Source: Rhizobium sp. LCM 4573
GTDB lineage: Bacteria; Pseudomonadota; Alphaproteobacteria; Rhizobiales; Rhizobiaceae
Direction of reading: 5' to 3'
DNA length: 16,087 nt
Assembly: GCF_001854865.1 (NCBI RefSeq)
Contig: NZ_MDDW01000026.1
Span: 157,289 to 173,375, forward strand
Positions within the stretch are counted from its first letter, which is position 1. Every line of letters begins with the position of its first letter. Below, piece after piece: positions 1-7,614 of this stretch. The notes under the pieces are model-generated. The model saw nothing but the letters and a program-made list of their open reading frames with translations, ran no database searches and was not told the origin of the DNA. Position numbers and translations under genes: made by a program.

Positions 1-285
1 GCAGCGCTCGTCTATTCCTTCGTGCGGGCCATCACCTCGGTCAGCGCGGTCGTCTTCCTCGTCAGCGCCCAGTATAACATGGCGACCTCCTATATCGTCG
101 GGCTGGTCGAAAACGGTGAATACGGGGTTGCGATCGCCTATTCCTCCATGCTGATCGTCGTGATGATCGCGGTCATAGCCGGTTTTCAGCTTCTGGTGGG
201 CGAGCGCCGCTTGAGGCGCGAGCACCGTGTGGCCGGCCTTGCTCGTCCGAATGCGCCCGCCCTCACGCAGGAGAAAGCCGCATGA
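1..285 (+). CDS. ABC transporter permease, FbpB/AfuB type (C-terminal fragment)
   Basis: This is the last 94 codons of an inner-membrane permease whose start lies left of the window; the frame is open from base 1. The visible part has one hydrophobic stretch near the start (AITSVSAVVFLVSA) and a final transmembrane helix (SSMLIVVMIAVIAGFQLLVG). A basic cytoplasmic tail (GERRLRREHR) follows. The pattern SFVRAITSVSAVVFL is typical of the C-terminal half of iron(III)/AfuB/2-aminoethylphosphonate-type permeases, which are double-domain proteins. It overlaps the downstream ATPase gene by ATGA, so the two are translationally coupled and form one transporter. The substrate cannot be read from this fragment. 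In this family it may be ferric iron, but also phosphorylated compounds such as hexose phosphates (AfuABC) or aminoethylphosphonate. Confidence 0.85.
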   Translation, partial: AALVYSFVRAITSVSAVVFLVSAQYNMATSYIVGLVENGEYGVAIAYSSMLIVVMIAVIAGFQLLVGERRLRREHRVAGLARPNAPALTQEKAA

Positions 286-1340
286 TCGAAAAATCCGGCT
301 CCGTCGTTTTTCAGAACGTCCGCAAGATGTTCGGCGCGTTCACCGCCATTCACGATCTTTCATTGACGGTGGAACCGGGCACGCTGGTGACGCTGCTTGG
401 TCCGTCCGGCTGCGGGAAGACGACCACGCTTCGCATGCTCGCGGGCCTGGAACACCCGACATCCGGCCGCATCTTCATCGGCGGCAAGGACGTGACGATG
501 CTACCCGCCAATGAGCGGGACGTTTCGATGGTTTTCCAATCCTATGCCCTCTTCCCGCACATGAACTCGCTCGAAAACGTCGCCTATGGGCTGGAATCCT
601 CTGGTCTTGGCCGCAGGCAAGCCCGGCAGAAGGCCGAGCATGGCCTGGAACTGGTCGGGCTTGCGGGCATGGGCGAGCGGCTGCCTTCCGAGCTTTCGGG
701 CGGCCAGCAGCAGCGCGTGGCCGTGGCGCGTGCGCTCGTGCTCGAACCGCAGGTCCTTCTATTGGACGAGCCGCTTTCCAATCTCGACGCCCGATTGCGC
801 CGCCGCGTGCGCACGGAAATCCGTGAACTGCAGCAACGCCTGCAGTTCACAGCCGTCTACGTCACCCATGATCAGGACGAGGCCCTTGCGGTCTCCGACC
901 ACATCGTCGTGATGAAGGACGGCAACATCGCCCAGCAAGGCGGGCCGAGGGATCTCTACGAGGCGCCGGCCTCCGCCTTCATCGCCGACTTCATCGGCGA
1001 GGCCAATGTAGTGCCCTGCGAGATCGTGGGCGTGGACGGCGCGGAGGCGACGATCCGCATCGCAGGCTTGAAGCACAAGGTACCCTCGCGCGGCGCAAGG
1101 CCCGGCCGTGGCAAGCTCGCCGTGCGTCCCAATTCGATCACCCTTGAACCCGCCGAAAGCGCCCTATTTGCCGGCCGCATCAGCCATGCGGCCTATCTCG
1201 GCGACCATATCGAATACGAAGCGGAAACGGACGACGGCAGGCTTTTCATCGTCGACCATTCCGTGGAGCGACCGCTTGCGCCCGGCACGCAGGTGGCGAT
1301 CGGACTTAGGAACCGCGGCATCGCGATCATAACGGAATAG
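282..1340 (+). CDS. ABC transporter ATP-binding protein, FbpC/PotA-like
   Basis: This 352-aa cytoplasmic ATPase energises the importer whose permease ends just upstream. Walker A GPSGCGKTT is at residues 40-48, the Q-loop glutamine at 86, signature LSGGQ at 138-142, Walker B VLLLDE at 158-163 and the switch histidine at 196 (THDQDEA). All are intact. The last ~110 residues form a TOBE-type regulatory domain, as in FbpC, PotA and UgpC. The ATG lies inside the stop of the preceding permease gene, and AGGAGAA at 269-275 is a good ribosome binding site. The ATPase class is certain. The substrate depends on the permease and on a binding protein that lies outside the window. The adjacent phosphatase and Ugp genes favour a phosphorylated organic substrate over ferric iron, but that is inference. 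Confidence 0.93.
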   Translation: MIEKSGSVVFQNVRKMFGAFTAIHDLSLTVEPGTLVTLLGPSGCGKTTTLRMLAGLEHPTSGRIFIGGKDVTMLPANERDVSMVFQSYALFPHMNSLENVAYGLESSGLGRRQARQKAEHGLELVGLAGMGERLPSELSGGQQQRVAVARALVLEPQVLLLDEPLSNLDARLRRRVRTEIRELQQRLQFTAVYVTHDQDEALAVSDHIVVMKDGNIAQQGGPRDLYEAPASAFIADFIGEANVVPCEIVGVDGAEATIRIAGLKHKVPSRGARPGRGKLAVRPNSITLEPAESALFAGRISHAAYLGDHIEYEAETDDGRLFIVDHSVERPLAPGTQVAIGLRNRGIAIITE

Positions 1341-1344
1341 GCAC

Positions 1345-2166
1345 ATGCTTGAGATCACCGAACGGCCCACCAAGGACGTAAACGAACATATCGCCGAACG
1401 CCACCGCCTAGCGCAGGAAACCGCCATTGAGGCGGGACGGGTCGCGCTCGAATATTTTCGCAACCGCGAAAGCCTCGTAGTCGAGACGAAAAACAACCCG
1501 CAAGATCTTGTTTCCATTGCAGATCGCGAGGTCGAAAACCTCATCCGCGCGCGGATTGCGGCCGTGCTGCCCGAGGACGGTTTCCTGGGCGAAGAGACCG
1601 GCCTGGTCAACGGCAGCTCCGGCTATACCTGGGTGGTCGATCCGATCGACGGAACGAGCCCCTTCATCAGCGGCATGCCCAACTGGTGCGTCTCGATCGC
1701 CGTCCTTCATGAAAACAGGCCGGTGGTCGGGGTTATCTACGTGCCCTGCTATGACGAACTCTACTCGGGTGCATCCGGCCTCGGCGCAACGCTGAACGGC
1801 AAACGGCTGACGCTCGACGCCTCGAAAAACATCCGAAATGCGGTGACCGGGATCGGCGCCAACCATCATGTCCGCCCCGATGTCGTCGGCAAGATGGTCA
1901 AGGACCTCTTGGAAGGCGGAGGCAATTTCGTCCGGATCGGATCGGGAGCGCTGACGCTCGCCTATGTCGCCGCCGGCCGGCTGGTCGGCTATTATGAGCC
2001 TCATATGCACGCCTGGGATTGTTTGGCCGGCTATTGCCTCGTGCAGGAAGCCGGCGGTTGGCACCTGCCCTTTCCCGTGGAGGGGGACGGGCTGACGACC
2101 GGCTCGAAGGTGCTTGCGGCCGGTCCCGGCGCGGTCATCGATCTCCAGCGGCTCGCAGGCATCTGA
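1345..2166 (+). CDS. inositol monophosphatase family phosphatase
   Basis: This 273-aa protein belongs to the Mg2+-dependent, Li+-sensitive sugar-phosphatase superfamily. Its metal ligands are in place: GEE at 82-84, DPIDGT at 99-104 (Asp99 and Asp102) and the late AWD at 223-225, followed by the EAGG motif near 235-238. The N-terminal TKNNPQDLVSIAD segment also fits the family. Members hydrolyse myo-inositol-1-phosphate, fructose-1,6-bisphosphate, histidinol phosphate or 3'-phosphoadenosine phosphates, and sequence alone does not decide among them. The gene starts 4 bp after the ATPase stop and is followed after 74 bp by ugpB. It is therefore embedded between two transporter sets. This suggests dephosphorylation of an imported phospho-compound in the cytoplasm. 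No signal peptide is seen. Confidence 0.9.
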   Translation: MLEITERPTKDVNEHIAERHRLAQETAIEAGRVALEYFRNRESLVVETKNNPQDLVSIADREVENLIRARIAAVLPEDGFLGEETGLVNGSSGYTWVVDPIDGTSPFISGMPNWCVSIAVLHENRPVVGVIYVPCYDELYSGASGLGATLNGKRLTLDASKNIRNAVTGIGANHHVRPDVVGKMVKDLLEGGGNFVRIGSGALTLAYVAAGRLVGYYEPHMHAWDCLAGYCLVQEAGGWHLPFPVEGDGLTTGSKVLAAGPGAVIDLQRLAGI

Positions 2167-2240
2167 GAGGCGCCGCGGGGAAAACAAAGGAATACCGCCG
2201 CCTCGAAGGCTGCGGTCATGTTCATGGAAAGGGAGGAACA

Positions 2241-3551
2241 ATGTCCATGAAAGTCATTCTCGCATCGGCAATCGCCGCAACGACCTCGCTCCTGATGGCG
2301 TCCAGCGCCATGGCGGTGACGGAAATCCAATGGTGGCACGCCATGACCGGCGCCAACAACGAAGTGGTCGACACGCTCTCCAAGGAATTCAACGAGAGCC
2401 AGTCCGAATACAAGATCGTACCGGTCTTCAAGGGCACCTATCCGGAAACGCTGAATTCAGGTATCGCCGCATTCCGCGCCAAGCAGCCACCGCACATCAT
2501 CCAGGTCTTCGACGTGGGCACCGGTGTCATGATGGCCGCCCAGGGTGCGATCGTGCCGGTGGCGGATGTGCTCGAAAAGGGCGGCTACACTTTCGACAAA
2601 TCGCAATACCTGGCCGGTATCGTCGCTTACTACTCGAAGCCGGACGGCACCATGCTGTCCTTCCCCTATAATTCCTCGTCGCCGATCCTCTATTACAACA
2701 AGGATATCTTCCAGAAGGCGGGCCTTGATGCCGCCAATCCACCGAAGACCTGGCCGGAGGTTTTCGAAGCGGCGCGCAAGATCAAGACGAGCGGTGCAGC
2801 ACCCTGCGGCTTCACCTCCACCTGGCTGACCTGGATCCAGACGGAGAACTTCGCGGCATGGAACAACGTCGCCTACGCCAATCATGAAAATGGGCTCGGC
2901 GATACCGATGTCGAGCTCGCCTTCAACTCCGAGCCCTTCGTCAAGCACTTCCAATCCATCGCCGATCTCGCCAAGGATGGCGTCTTCCGCTACGGCGGAC
3001 GCACATCCGAGGCCAAGCAGCTCTTCCTGTCGAGCGAGTGCGGCATTCTGACCGAATCCTCAGGGGGGCTCGGCGATGTGGTTAAGAGCGGCATCAATTA
3101 CGGCATCGGCCAGCTCCCCTATTACGAAGGCGAAGGCCGGCCGCAGAACACGATCCCCGGTGGGGCGAGCCTCTGGGTCTTCGGCGGAAAGAGCGACGCG
3201 GAATACAAGGGCGTCGCGGAGTTCTTCAACTTCCTCTCGCAGACCGATATCCAGGCGCGGCTTCACCAGGTTTCCGGCTATCTGCCGGTCACCATGGCGG
3301 CCTATGAGGAGACTAAGAAGTCCGGCTTCTACGAGAAAAACCCCGGTCGCGAAACGCCGATCCAGCAGATGATGGGCAAGGCGCCGACCGAGAACTCCAA
3401 GGGCGTGCGCCTCATCAACCTGCCGCAGGTCCGCGACATCATGAACGAAGAGTACGAAGCCATGCTCGCCGGTCAGCAGGACGCCAAGGCCGCTCTCGAC
3501 AAGGCGGTCGAGCGCGGCAATGCGGCCATCCAGCAGGCGCTCGGCAACTGA
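2241..3551 (+). CDS. ugpB: sn-glycerol-3-phosphate-binding periplasmic protein UgpB
   Basis: The product is 436 aa, against 438 in E. coli UgpB. The ATG at 2241 was chosen because GGAGG at 2232-2236 precedes it and a clear signal peptide follows (KVILASAIAATTSLLMASSAMA, cleavage after the AMA at 23-25). The open frame extends upstream into the phosphatase gene, but those residues are not part of the protein. UgpB-like segments are easy to recognise: WWHAMTG at the mature N terminus, YKIVPVFKGTYPETLNSGIA, SSSPILYYNKD, and the Trp-rich TSTWLTWIQTENFAAWNN. It captures sn-glycerol-3-phosphate or glycerophosphodiesters such as glycerophosphocholine in the periplasm and hands them to UgpAE. It is the first gene of ugpBAEC. 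In the family, expression is commonly under PhoB control, but no convincing Pho box is visible in the 74-bp gap upstream. Confidence 0.95.
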   Translation: MSMKVILASAIAATTSLLMASSAMAVTEIQWWHAMTGANNEVVDTLSKEFNESQSEYKIVPVFKGTYPETLNSGIAAFRAKQPPHIIQVFDVGTGVMMAAQGAIVPVADVLEKGGYTFDKSQYLAGIVAYYSKPDGTMLSFPYNSSSPILYYNKDIFQKAGLDAANPPKTWPEVFEAARKIKTSGAAPCGFTSTWLTWIQTENFAAWNNVAYANHENGLGDTDVELAFNSEPFVKHFQSIADLAKDGVFRYGGRTSEAKQLFLSSECGILTESSGGLGDVVKSGINYGIGQLPYYEGEGRPQNTIPGGASLWVFGGKSDAEYKGVAEFFNFLSQTDIQARLHQVSGYLPVTMAAYEETKKSGFYEKNPGRETPIQQMMGKAPTENSKGVRLINLPQVRDIMNEEYEAMLAGQQDAKAALDKAVERGNAAIQQALGN

Positions 3552-3562
3552 CATGATCCGTG

Positions 3563-3588
3563 GCCGCCCGCGCTTTCCCGCGGGCGGC
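3563..3588 (+). terminator. GC-rich hairpin between ugpB and ugpA
   Basis: A perfect 10-bp inverted repeat has left arm GCCGCCCGCG at 3563-3572, a 6-nt loop, and right arm CGCGGGCGGC at 3579-3588. It is followed by a pyrimidine run (TTCCCCTT) rather than a true T tract. It lies 11 bp after the ugpB stop and upstream of the ugpA ribosome binding site. Such hairpins after binding-protein genes usually protect the upstream mRNA from 3' decay and lower expression of the permease genes. Full termination is unlikely, since ugpAEC need the transcript. Confidence 0.75.
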
Positions 3589-3614
3589 TTCCCCTTACAT
3601 TCGAAGGAGACCGG

Positions 3615-4496
3615 ATGCAGAGCGTCGTCTTTCCCAACAAGATCCTGCCCTATCTGCTGGTCGCGCCGCAGATCATCCTCACCGTGATCTTCTTTTTCTG
3701 GCCCGCCAGCCAGGCGCTCTACCAATCCGCCATGCGGGAGGACCCTTTCGGCCTGCAGAGCACCTTCGTCGGGCTCGCCAATTTCAGCGCCATCCTCACG
3801 GATGCCAATTACCTGCACTCGTTGCGGGTCACCGTCATCTTCAGCCTGTTGACGGCGCTCATCTCCATGGCCCTTGCCCTGCTTCTGGCCACCGCCGCCG
3901 ACCTCGTCGTTAGAGGGCGTGGGCTCTACCGCACCATGATGATCATTCCCTATGCGGTCGCGCCTGCTGTCGCCGGCATGCTGTGGCTCTTCATGTTCAA
4001 TCCGGCAATGGGCACGCTTGCCTATATCCTGAGGCGTAACGGCATCGCCTGGGACCCTCTGCTTGACGGAAATCAGGCTATGGCGCTCGTCGTGCTTGCC
4101 GCTGCCTGGAAGCAGATTAGCTACAATTTTCTGTTCTTTGTCGCTGGTTTACAAGCAATCCCTAAATCATTGCTTGAAGCCGCGGCAATCGACGGCGCGC
4201 GCGGCAGCCGGCGCTTCTGGACGATCGTCTTTCCGCTGCTTGCGCCGACCACGTTCTTCCTGCTGGTAGTCAACACCGTCTACGCCTTCTTCGACACTTT
4301 CGGCATCATTCACGCCGTGACCGGCGGGGGTCCGGCGAAAGCGACCGAAACGCTCGTCTACAAGGTCTATAACGACGGCTTCGTAAACCTCAATCTCGGC
4401 TCCTCGGCAGCTCAGTCCGTCATCCTGATGGTCATCGTCATTCTGCTGACGGCCTTCCAGTTCCGCTTCGTTGAGCGGCGCGTGCATTACGGGTGA
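3615..4496 (+). CDS. ugpA: sn-glycerol-3-phosphate ABC transporter permease UgpA
   Basis: The product is 293 aa, against 295 in E. coli UgpA. It is a MalF-family inner-membrane protein with about six transmembrane helices. The first is [20 protein letters not shown] near residues 12-31. The cytoplasmic EAA loop ([10 protein letters not shown]...PLLAP, about residues 191-215) contacts the ATPase. The segments [11 protein letters not shown] and [15 protein letters not shown] match UgpA closely. AAGGAG at 3604-3609 gives a strong ribosome binding site just before the ATG. The next gene, ugpE, begins 6 bp after its stop. About 65 bp around 4115-4180, just before the EAA loop, is unusually AT-rich and uses codons (TTA, CAA, AAA, TCA) that its neighbours avoid. 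Confidence 0.95.
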   Translation: MQSVVFPNKILPYLLVAPQIILTVIFFFWPASQALYQSAMREDPFGLQSTFVGLANFSAILTDANYLHSLRVTVIFSLLTALISMALALLLATAADLVVRGRGLYRTMMIIPYAVAPAVAGMLWLFMFNPAMGTLAYILRRNGIAWDPLLDGNQAMALVVLAAAWKQISYNFLFFVAGLQAIPKSLLEAAAIDGARGSRRFWTIVFPLLAPTTFFLLVVNTVYAFFDTFGIIHAVTGGGPAKATETLVYKVYNDGFVNLNLGSSAAQSVILMVIVILLTAFQFRFVERRVHYG

Positions 4497-4502
4497 GGTA
4501 AC

Positions 4503-5351
4503 ATGATCGAAAACCGACCGCTTGCCACGCTCTTCGGGCATCTGATGCTGGTCATCGGCATCATCATCGTGGCCTTCCCGATCTACTACACTTTCATCGC
4601 CTCGACGACGACCTCGATCGGGATCATCCGTCCGCCGATGTCACTGCTTCCCGGCGGCCATCTCCTCGAAAACTATCGTGAGGCGATGTCGGGCGGTGTC
4701 GAGCGGGTGGTCGGCGTCAGCCTGGAGCGGCTGCTGTTCAACAGTTTCGTGGTGGCGCTGGCGATCGCGATCGGCAAGATCGTCATCTCGTTTCTCTCCG
4801 CCTTCGCCATCGTCTTCTTCCGCTTTCCCTTCCGCATGGGCTTCTTCTGGATGATCTTCATCACGCTCATGCTGCCGGTCGAAGTGCGCATACTGCCCAC
4901 TTACAAGGTGATCGTCGATCTCGGGCTTCTCAACACCTATGCGGGCCTCACATTACCGCTCATGGCATCCGCGACCGCGACCTTCCTGTTCCGCCAGTTC
5001 TTCCTGACGATCCCCGGCGAAATGGTGGAGGCCGCGCGCATCGATAATGCCGGTCCGTTCCGCTTTATGCGGGATATCCTGCTGCCGCTCTCGACGACCA
5101 ATATCGCGGCGCTCTTCGTCATCCTGTTCATCTACGGCTGGACCCAATATCTCTGGCCGCTGCTCGTCACCGACCAGGCCCAGATGAACACGATCATCAT
5201 CGGCTTGAGGCGTATGGTCGATTTCACCGACGCCTCGACCCCCTGGAACTACGTCATGGTCACGGCGATCCTGGCGATCATTCCTCCCGTCATCGTCGTG
5301 GTGCTGATGCAGCGCTGGTTCGTCAAAGGTTTGGTGGAGACCGAGAAGTAA
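4503..5351 (+). CDS. ugpE: sn-glycerol-3-phosphate ABC transporter permease UgpE
   Basis: The product is 282 aa, against 281 in E. coli. It is the second, MalG-type permease subunit and pairs with UgpA in the inner membrane. There are about six transmembrane helices: [21 protein letters not shown] at the N terminus, and others around residues 80-105 and 110-130 and towards the C terminus. The EAA loop reads [21 protein letters not shown], with Asn in place of the usual Gly after Asp. The C-terminal [13 protein letters not shown] and [14 protein letters not shown] are hallmark UgpE strings. The ribosome binding site (GAGGT) overlaps the ugpA stop. The ugpE stop TAA overlaps the ugpC start as TAATG, indicating translational coupling. 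Confidence 0.95.
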   Translation: MIENRPLATLFGHLMLVIGIIIVAFPIYYTFIASTTTSIGIIRPPMSLLPGGHLLENYREAMSGGVERVVGVSLERLLFNSFVVALAIAIGKIVISFLSAFAIVFFRFPFRMGFFWMIFITLMLPVEVRILPTYKVIVDLGLLNTYAGLTLPLMASATATFLFRQFFLTIPGEMVEAARIDNAGPFRFMRDILLPLSTTNIAALFVILFIYGWTQYLWPLLVTDQAQMNTIIIGLRRMVDFTDASTPWNYVMVTAILAIIPPVIVVVLMQRWFVKGLVETEK

Positions 5352-6397
5352 TGGCAGAAATTGAACTGAAGGATGTCCGCAAGGTCTATGGCGGCGGGGT
5401 CGAAGCCATCAAGGGCGTCTCGCTCGACATCGAGGACGGCGAAATGATCGTTCTCGTCGGCCCCTCCGGCTGCGGAAAATCCACGCTGCTTCGCATGGTG
5501 GCGGGGCTCGAGAGCATCACTTCCGGCGAGATCCTGATTTCCGGCAAGGTCATCAACGGGCTGGAGCCGGCGGAGCGCGATATCGCCATGGTGTTTCAGA
5601 ACTATGCGCTCTATCCGCACATGACGGTTCGCCAGAACCTCGCTTATGGCCTGAAGAACCGCAACACACCTAAAGAGGAGATCGATCGGCGCATCACCGA
5701 GGCTGCACGCGCTCTGGAGATCGAGCCCTTCCTGGAGCGCAGGCCGCGCCAGCTTTCCGGCGGGCAGCGTCAGCGCGTGGCCATGGGCCGGGCGATCGTG
5801 CGCAAACCGGCAGCCTTCCTGTTCGACGAACCGCTCTCCAATCTCGACGCCAAGCTGAGGGTTCAGATGCGCGTCGAAATCCGCCGGCTGCAACGCTCGC
5901 TCGGGACCACCTCGATCTACGTCACGCACGACCAGATGGAGGCCATGACGCTCGCCGACCGGCTGGTGGTGCTGAACGGCGGGCGGATCGAACAGGTCGG
6001 CACACCGATCGAGCTTTACGAGAAACCCGCAACCACCTTCGTCGCCACCTTCATCGGCTCGCCGTCGATGAACCTGATGGAGCTTCGCGAGGGCAATGGC
6101 TGGTCCGGCGAAGCAGGACTTCCCTTGGGAACCGCGACCATCGGCATCCGTCCGGAAGATATCACCATTGCCGGCGCGGCCGTTCCCGGCGCATTCCGCG
6201 CCGAGGTGCAGGTCGCAGCGGTGGAACTGGTAGGCGCCGAAAGCTATGTCCATGGCAGCATGCCGGATGGGCACACCATCGTCTTCCGCGTGCCCGGACG
6301 TTCGAGCATCCAGATCGGCGAGATCGTCACGCTTTCCGCGGAACCGCGCAATTTCCACCTTTTCGACAGGGCCGGAACTCGCGTGCAAAGCCGGTAA
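5351..6397 (+). CDS. ugpC: sn-glycerol-3-phosphate ABC transporter ATPase UgpC
   Basis: This 348-aa ATPase (E. coli UgpC is 356) drives UgpAE. Walker [10 protein letters not shown] is at residues 37-45, Q-loop Gln83, LSGGQ at 135-139, Walker B AFLFDE at 155-160 and switch His193 (THDQMEA). A TOBE domain follows from about residue 240, with the typical GIRPEDI segment. In enteric bacteria this C-terminal domain also takes part in phosphate feedback on the transporter. Its last codons form one arm of an inverted repeat shared with the convergent LysR gene. The position directly after ugpE supports UgpC, because by sequence alone UgpC and MalK-type ATPases are hard to separate. Confidence 0.94.
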   Translation: MAEIELKDVRKVYGGGVEAIKGVSLDIEDGEMIVLVGPSGCGKSTLLRMVAGLESITSGEILISGKVINGLEPAERDIAMVFQNYALYPHMTVRQNLAYGLKNRNTPKEEIDRRITEAARALEIEPFLERRPRQLSGGQRQRVAMGRAIVRKPAAFLFDEPLSNLDAKLRVQMRVEIRRLQRSLGTTSIYVTHDQMEAMTLADRLVVLNGGRIEQVGTPIELYEKPATTFVATFIGSPSMNLMELREGNGWSGEAGLPLGTATIGIRPEDITIAGAAVPGAFRAEVQVAAVELVGAESYVHGSMPDGHTIVFRVPGRSSIQIGEIVTLSAEPRNFHLFDRAGTRVQSR

Positions 6398-6417
6398 GCT
6401 TCTCTAACCGGCTTTGC
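6385..6417. terminator. shared hairpin bridging the convergent ugpC and lysR-type gene ends
   Basis: A perfect 11-bp inverted repeat has arms GCAAAGCCGGT at 6385-6395 and ACCGGCTTTGC at 6407-6417, with an 11-nt loop. The loop contains both stop codons' remaining bases. Each arm is made from the final codons of one of the two convergent genes. It can fold in either transcript, so it probably acts as a bidirectional 3'-end structure. There is no T tract on either side, so termination strength is uncertain. Confidence 0.7.
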
Positions 6418-7315
6418 GGCCAACCCGCTGATCGAAAGGCGAGACCGCTGCGCGGATGAACTCCACGAGTTTCTGGGAAGCGAGCGACGGCGGCCGCCCA
6501 CTCGGCGTCAGCAGCCAGACATCCATGAAGGTCTCCGGCAGAAGCGCCCTGCGCACGAGGCGATCTTCCGCATAGTCGAGGCCGACAAAAGGCGGCACGA
6601 TGGAGATGCCAACGCCATTGGCGACGAGGCTGCAGGCCGTCTCCGACAGCGGCACCTCGATGCGGTTACGCTTCTGCACGCCCTTGAGCTGAAAGGCGCG
6701 GTCGATAGTCATGAGAGAGCAGTCGTCGCGGGCGAGCGAGATGAAGGGTACGTTGCGCAGATCGTCGATCTCAATCACCTGACGCTTGGCAAGCGGATGG
6801 CTCACCGGCAGGATGCACACCATGCTGAAACGCATGATGACCTGCGAACTGACATTCGGATGATCGAAGGGCAGCACGCTCAACCCGATATCGATCTGGC
6901 CGGCGGCGACGAGTTCTCCGATCCGCGGAGACGTGCGGCTTTGCAGCGTGAAATGGATATCCGGTTGCTCCTTCAAAAAAGGTGAGAGCGCCTGCGAGAG
7001 ATAGCGCGTGGCAAGCGCCGGCGGCGCGGCGATCGTCACCTCTCCCCATTCCCGATTGCGGACGGCTTCCGCAAGCCGTGCTATCCGCTTCGTGCCGGAG
7101 AACATGCGCTCCACCTCGACTGCCAGCATGCGCGCCTCCAGCGTCGGCACAAGCCGGCCGCCGCTGCGTGTGAAAAGCTGGAAACCGCACGCTTCGGAGA
7201 AGCTGCGCAACAGCTTGCTGACAGCGGGCTGCGATATACCGAGCTTCTCGCCCGCCAACGTCACCGATCCTGCCTCGATCGTCGCGTGAAATGCCTCGAG
7301 CTGCCTGATGTTCAT
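6404..7315 (-). CDS. LysR-type transcriptional regulator, opine-regulator-like
   Basis: This 303-aa LysR-type regulator starts at [17 protein letters not shown]. The open frame extends 26 codons further upstream, but that extension does not look like a LysR N terminus and was not used. The winged helix-turn-helix occupies residues 1-60 ([15 protein letters not shown] recognition region, then [13 protein letters not shown]). The effector-binding domain spans about 90-295 ([33 protein letters not shown]). The HTH-proximal block and the PALA segment resemble regulators of the OccR/NocR opine-like subgroup. The effector is therefore likely an amino acid derivative (inference). It is transcribed divergently from the binding-protein/oxidoreductase/RidA cluster, which it probably controls, and it may repress itself. 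AAAGG lies about 12 nt upstream of the ATG, so the ribosome binding site is only moderate. Confidence 0.92.
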   Translation of the reverse strand: MNIRQLEAFHATIEAGSVTLAGEKLGISQPAVSKLLRSFSEACGFQLFTRSGGRLVPTLEARMLAVEVERMFSGTKRIARLAEAVRNREWGEVTIAAPPALATRYLSQALSPFLKEQPDIHFTLQSRTSPRIGELVAAGQIDIGLSVLPFDHPNVSSQVIMRFSMVCILPVSHPLAKRQVIEIDDLRNVPFISLARDDCSLMTIDRAFQLKGVQKRNRIEVPLSETACSLVANGVGISIVPPFVGLDYAEDRLVRRALLPETFMDVWLLTPSGRPPSLASQKLVEFIRAAVSPFDQRVGRKAG

Positions 7316-7360
7316 TGTCGCGTGAGGCCTTTCGATGCACCGGAACCAACATGAGTTCTG

Positions 7361-7379
7361 GTTATAATGATTGGATAAC
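7361..7379. promoter_or_regulatory. candidate LysR-type operator (GTTAT-N9-ATAAC)
   Basis: An interrupted dyad GTTAT-N9-ATAAC contains the T-N11-A pattern typical of LysR-type binding sites (T at 7365, A at 7377). It lies 46-64 bp upstream of the regulator's start codon, in the AT-rich part of the divergent intergenic region. Position and symmetry support it. No experimental motif for this regulator is known to me. Confidence 0.45.
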
Positions 7380-7386
7380 AAGCTAT

Positions 7387-7416
7387 TTGACAATCATATT
7401 GTCGAGGCGCTTTATC
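7387..7416 (+). promoter_or_regulatory. candidate promoter with overlapping dyad for the binding-protein operon
   Basis: A perfect -35 hexamer TTGACA occurs at 7387-7392. About 18 bp further on is a poor -10-like TTTATC at 7411-7416. The -35 overlaps a perfect inverted repeat, GACAAT at 7389-7394 and ATTGTC at 7398-7403, with a 3-nt centre. A poor -10 plus an operator dyad fits an activator-dependent promoter facing the downstream genes. If real, the transcript would have a leader of about 190 nt. Confidence 0.4.
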
Positions 7417-7614
7417 ATGCAAGCTATGTCGGTTTCTCGCACGGGACCGGCAACATGCGGAAACGGAACAAGCCACCGAAGAAGGGCCCGTCTCCAGTTC
7501 ACATCATCTGCGGGGCACATCTGTCCGGCGGGCGGTCTTAAGTGGGACCGGCTGAAGCAAAATCATGTCAAGGCGGCACCAAGCGGCCGGTGGAACAAAA
7601 GGGAACGAAGACAT
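7417..7614 (+). other. non-coding remainder of the divergent intergenic region
   Basis: This is the promoter-distal part of the 299-bp gap between the LysR gene and the binding-protein gene. The frame of the downstream gene is open through it, but the translated residues look like no known domain and precede a proper signal peptide, so it is treated as untranslated. One weak stem (CGGTC/GACCG at 7533-7537 and 7546-7550) was seen. No riboswitch or small gene is recognisable. A purine-rich GGGAACGAAG before 7615 supplies the ribosome binding site. Confidence 0.5.

Noticed and set aside
2167..2204. Possible terminator between the phosphatase gene and ugpB (GAGGCG/CGCCTC)
   Set aside because: The outer stem is 6 bp with a bulge and a long loop, with no T tract. 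It is too weak to separate the genes confidently.
2200..2240. Possible Pho box upstream of ugpB (two TCAT repeats near 2216-2225)
   Set aside because: The two TCAT units are only about 6 bp apart instead of the 11-bp period of Pho boxes, and the CTGTCAT half-sites are not matched.
1408..2241. Minus-strand open frame of 277 codons opposite the inositol-monophosphatase-family gene
   Set aside because: The plus-strand frame carries all metal-binding motifs of the phosphatase family; the antisense product shows none.
5249..6388. Long minus-strand open frame (379 codons) opposite ugpC
   Set aside because: It is a mirror of the high-GC ugpC codon pattern. The product has no recognisable domain and is low in hydrophobic core structure, while the plus strand encodes an intact ATPase.
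7363..7368. Perfect TATAAT on the plus strand as a -10 box
   Set aside because: No -35-like hexamer lies 16-18 bp upstream. The sequence is better explained as part of the GTTAT/ATAAC dyad.
7315..7614. N-terminal extension of the DppA-like protein by up to 100 codons
   Set aside because: The frame is open, but a typical signal peptide begins at 7615 with a suitable ribosome binding site. The extension would bury the signal sequence and overlaps the promoter/operator region.
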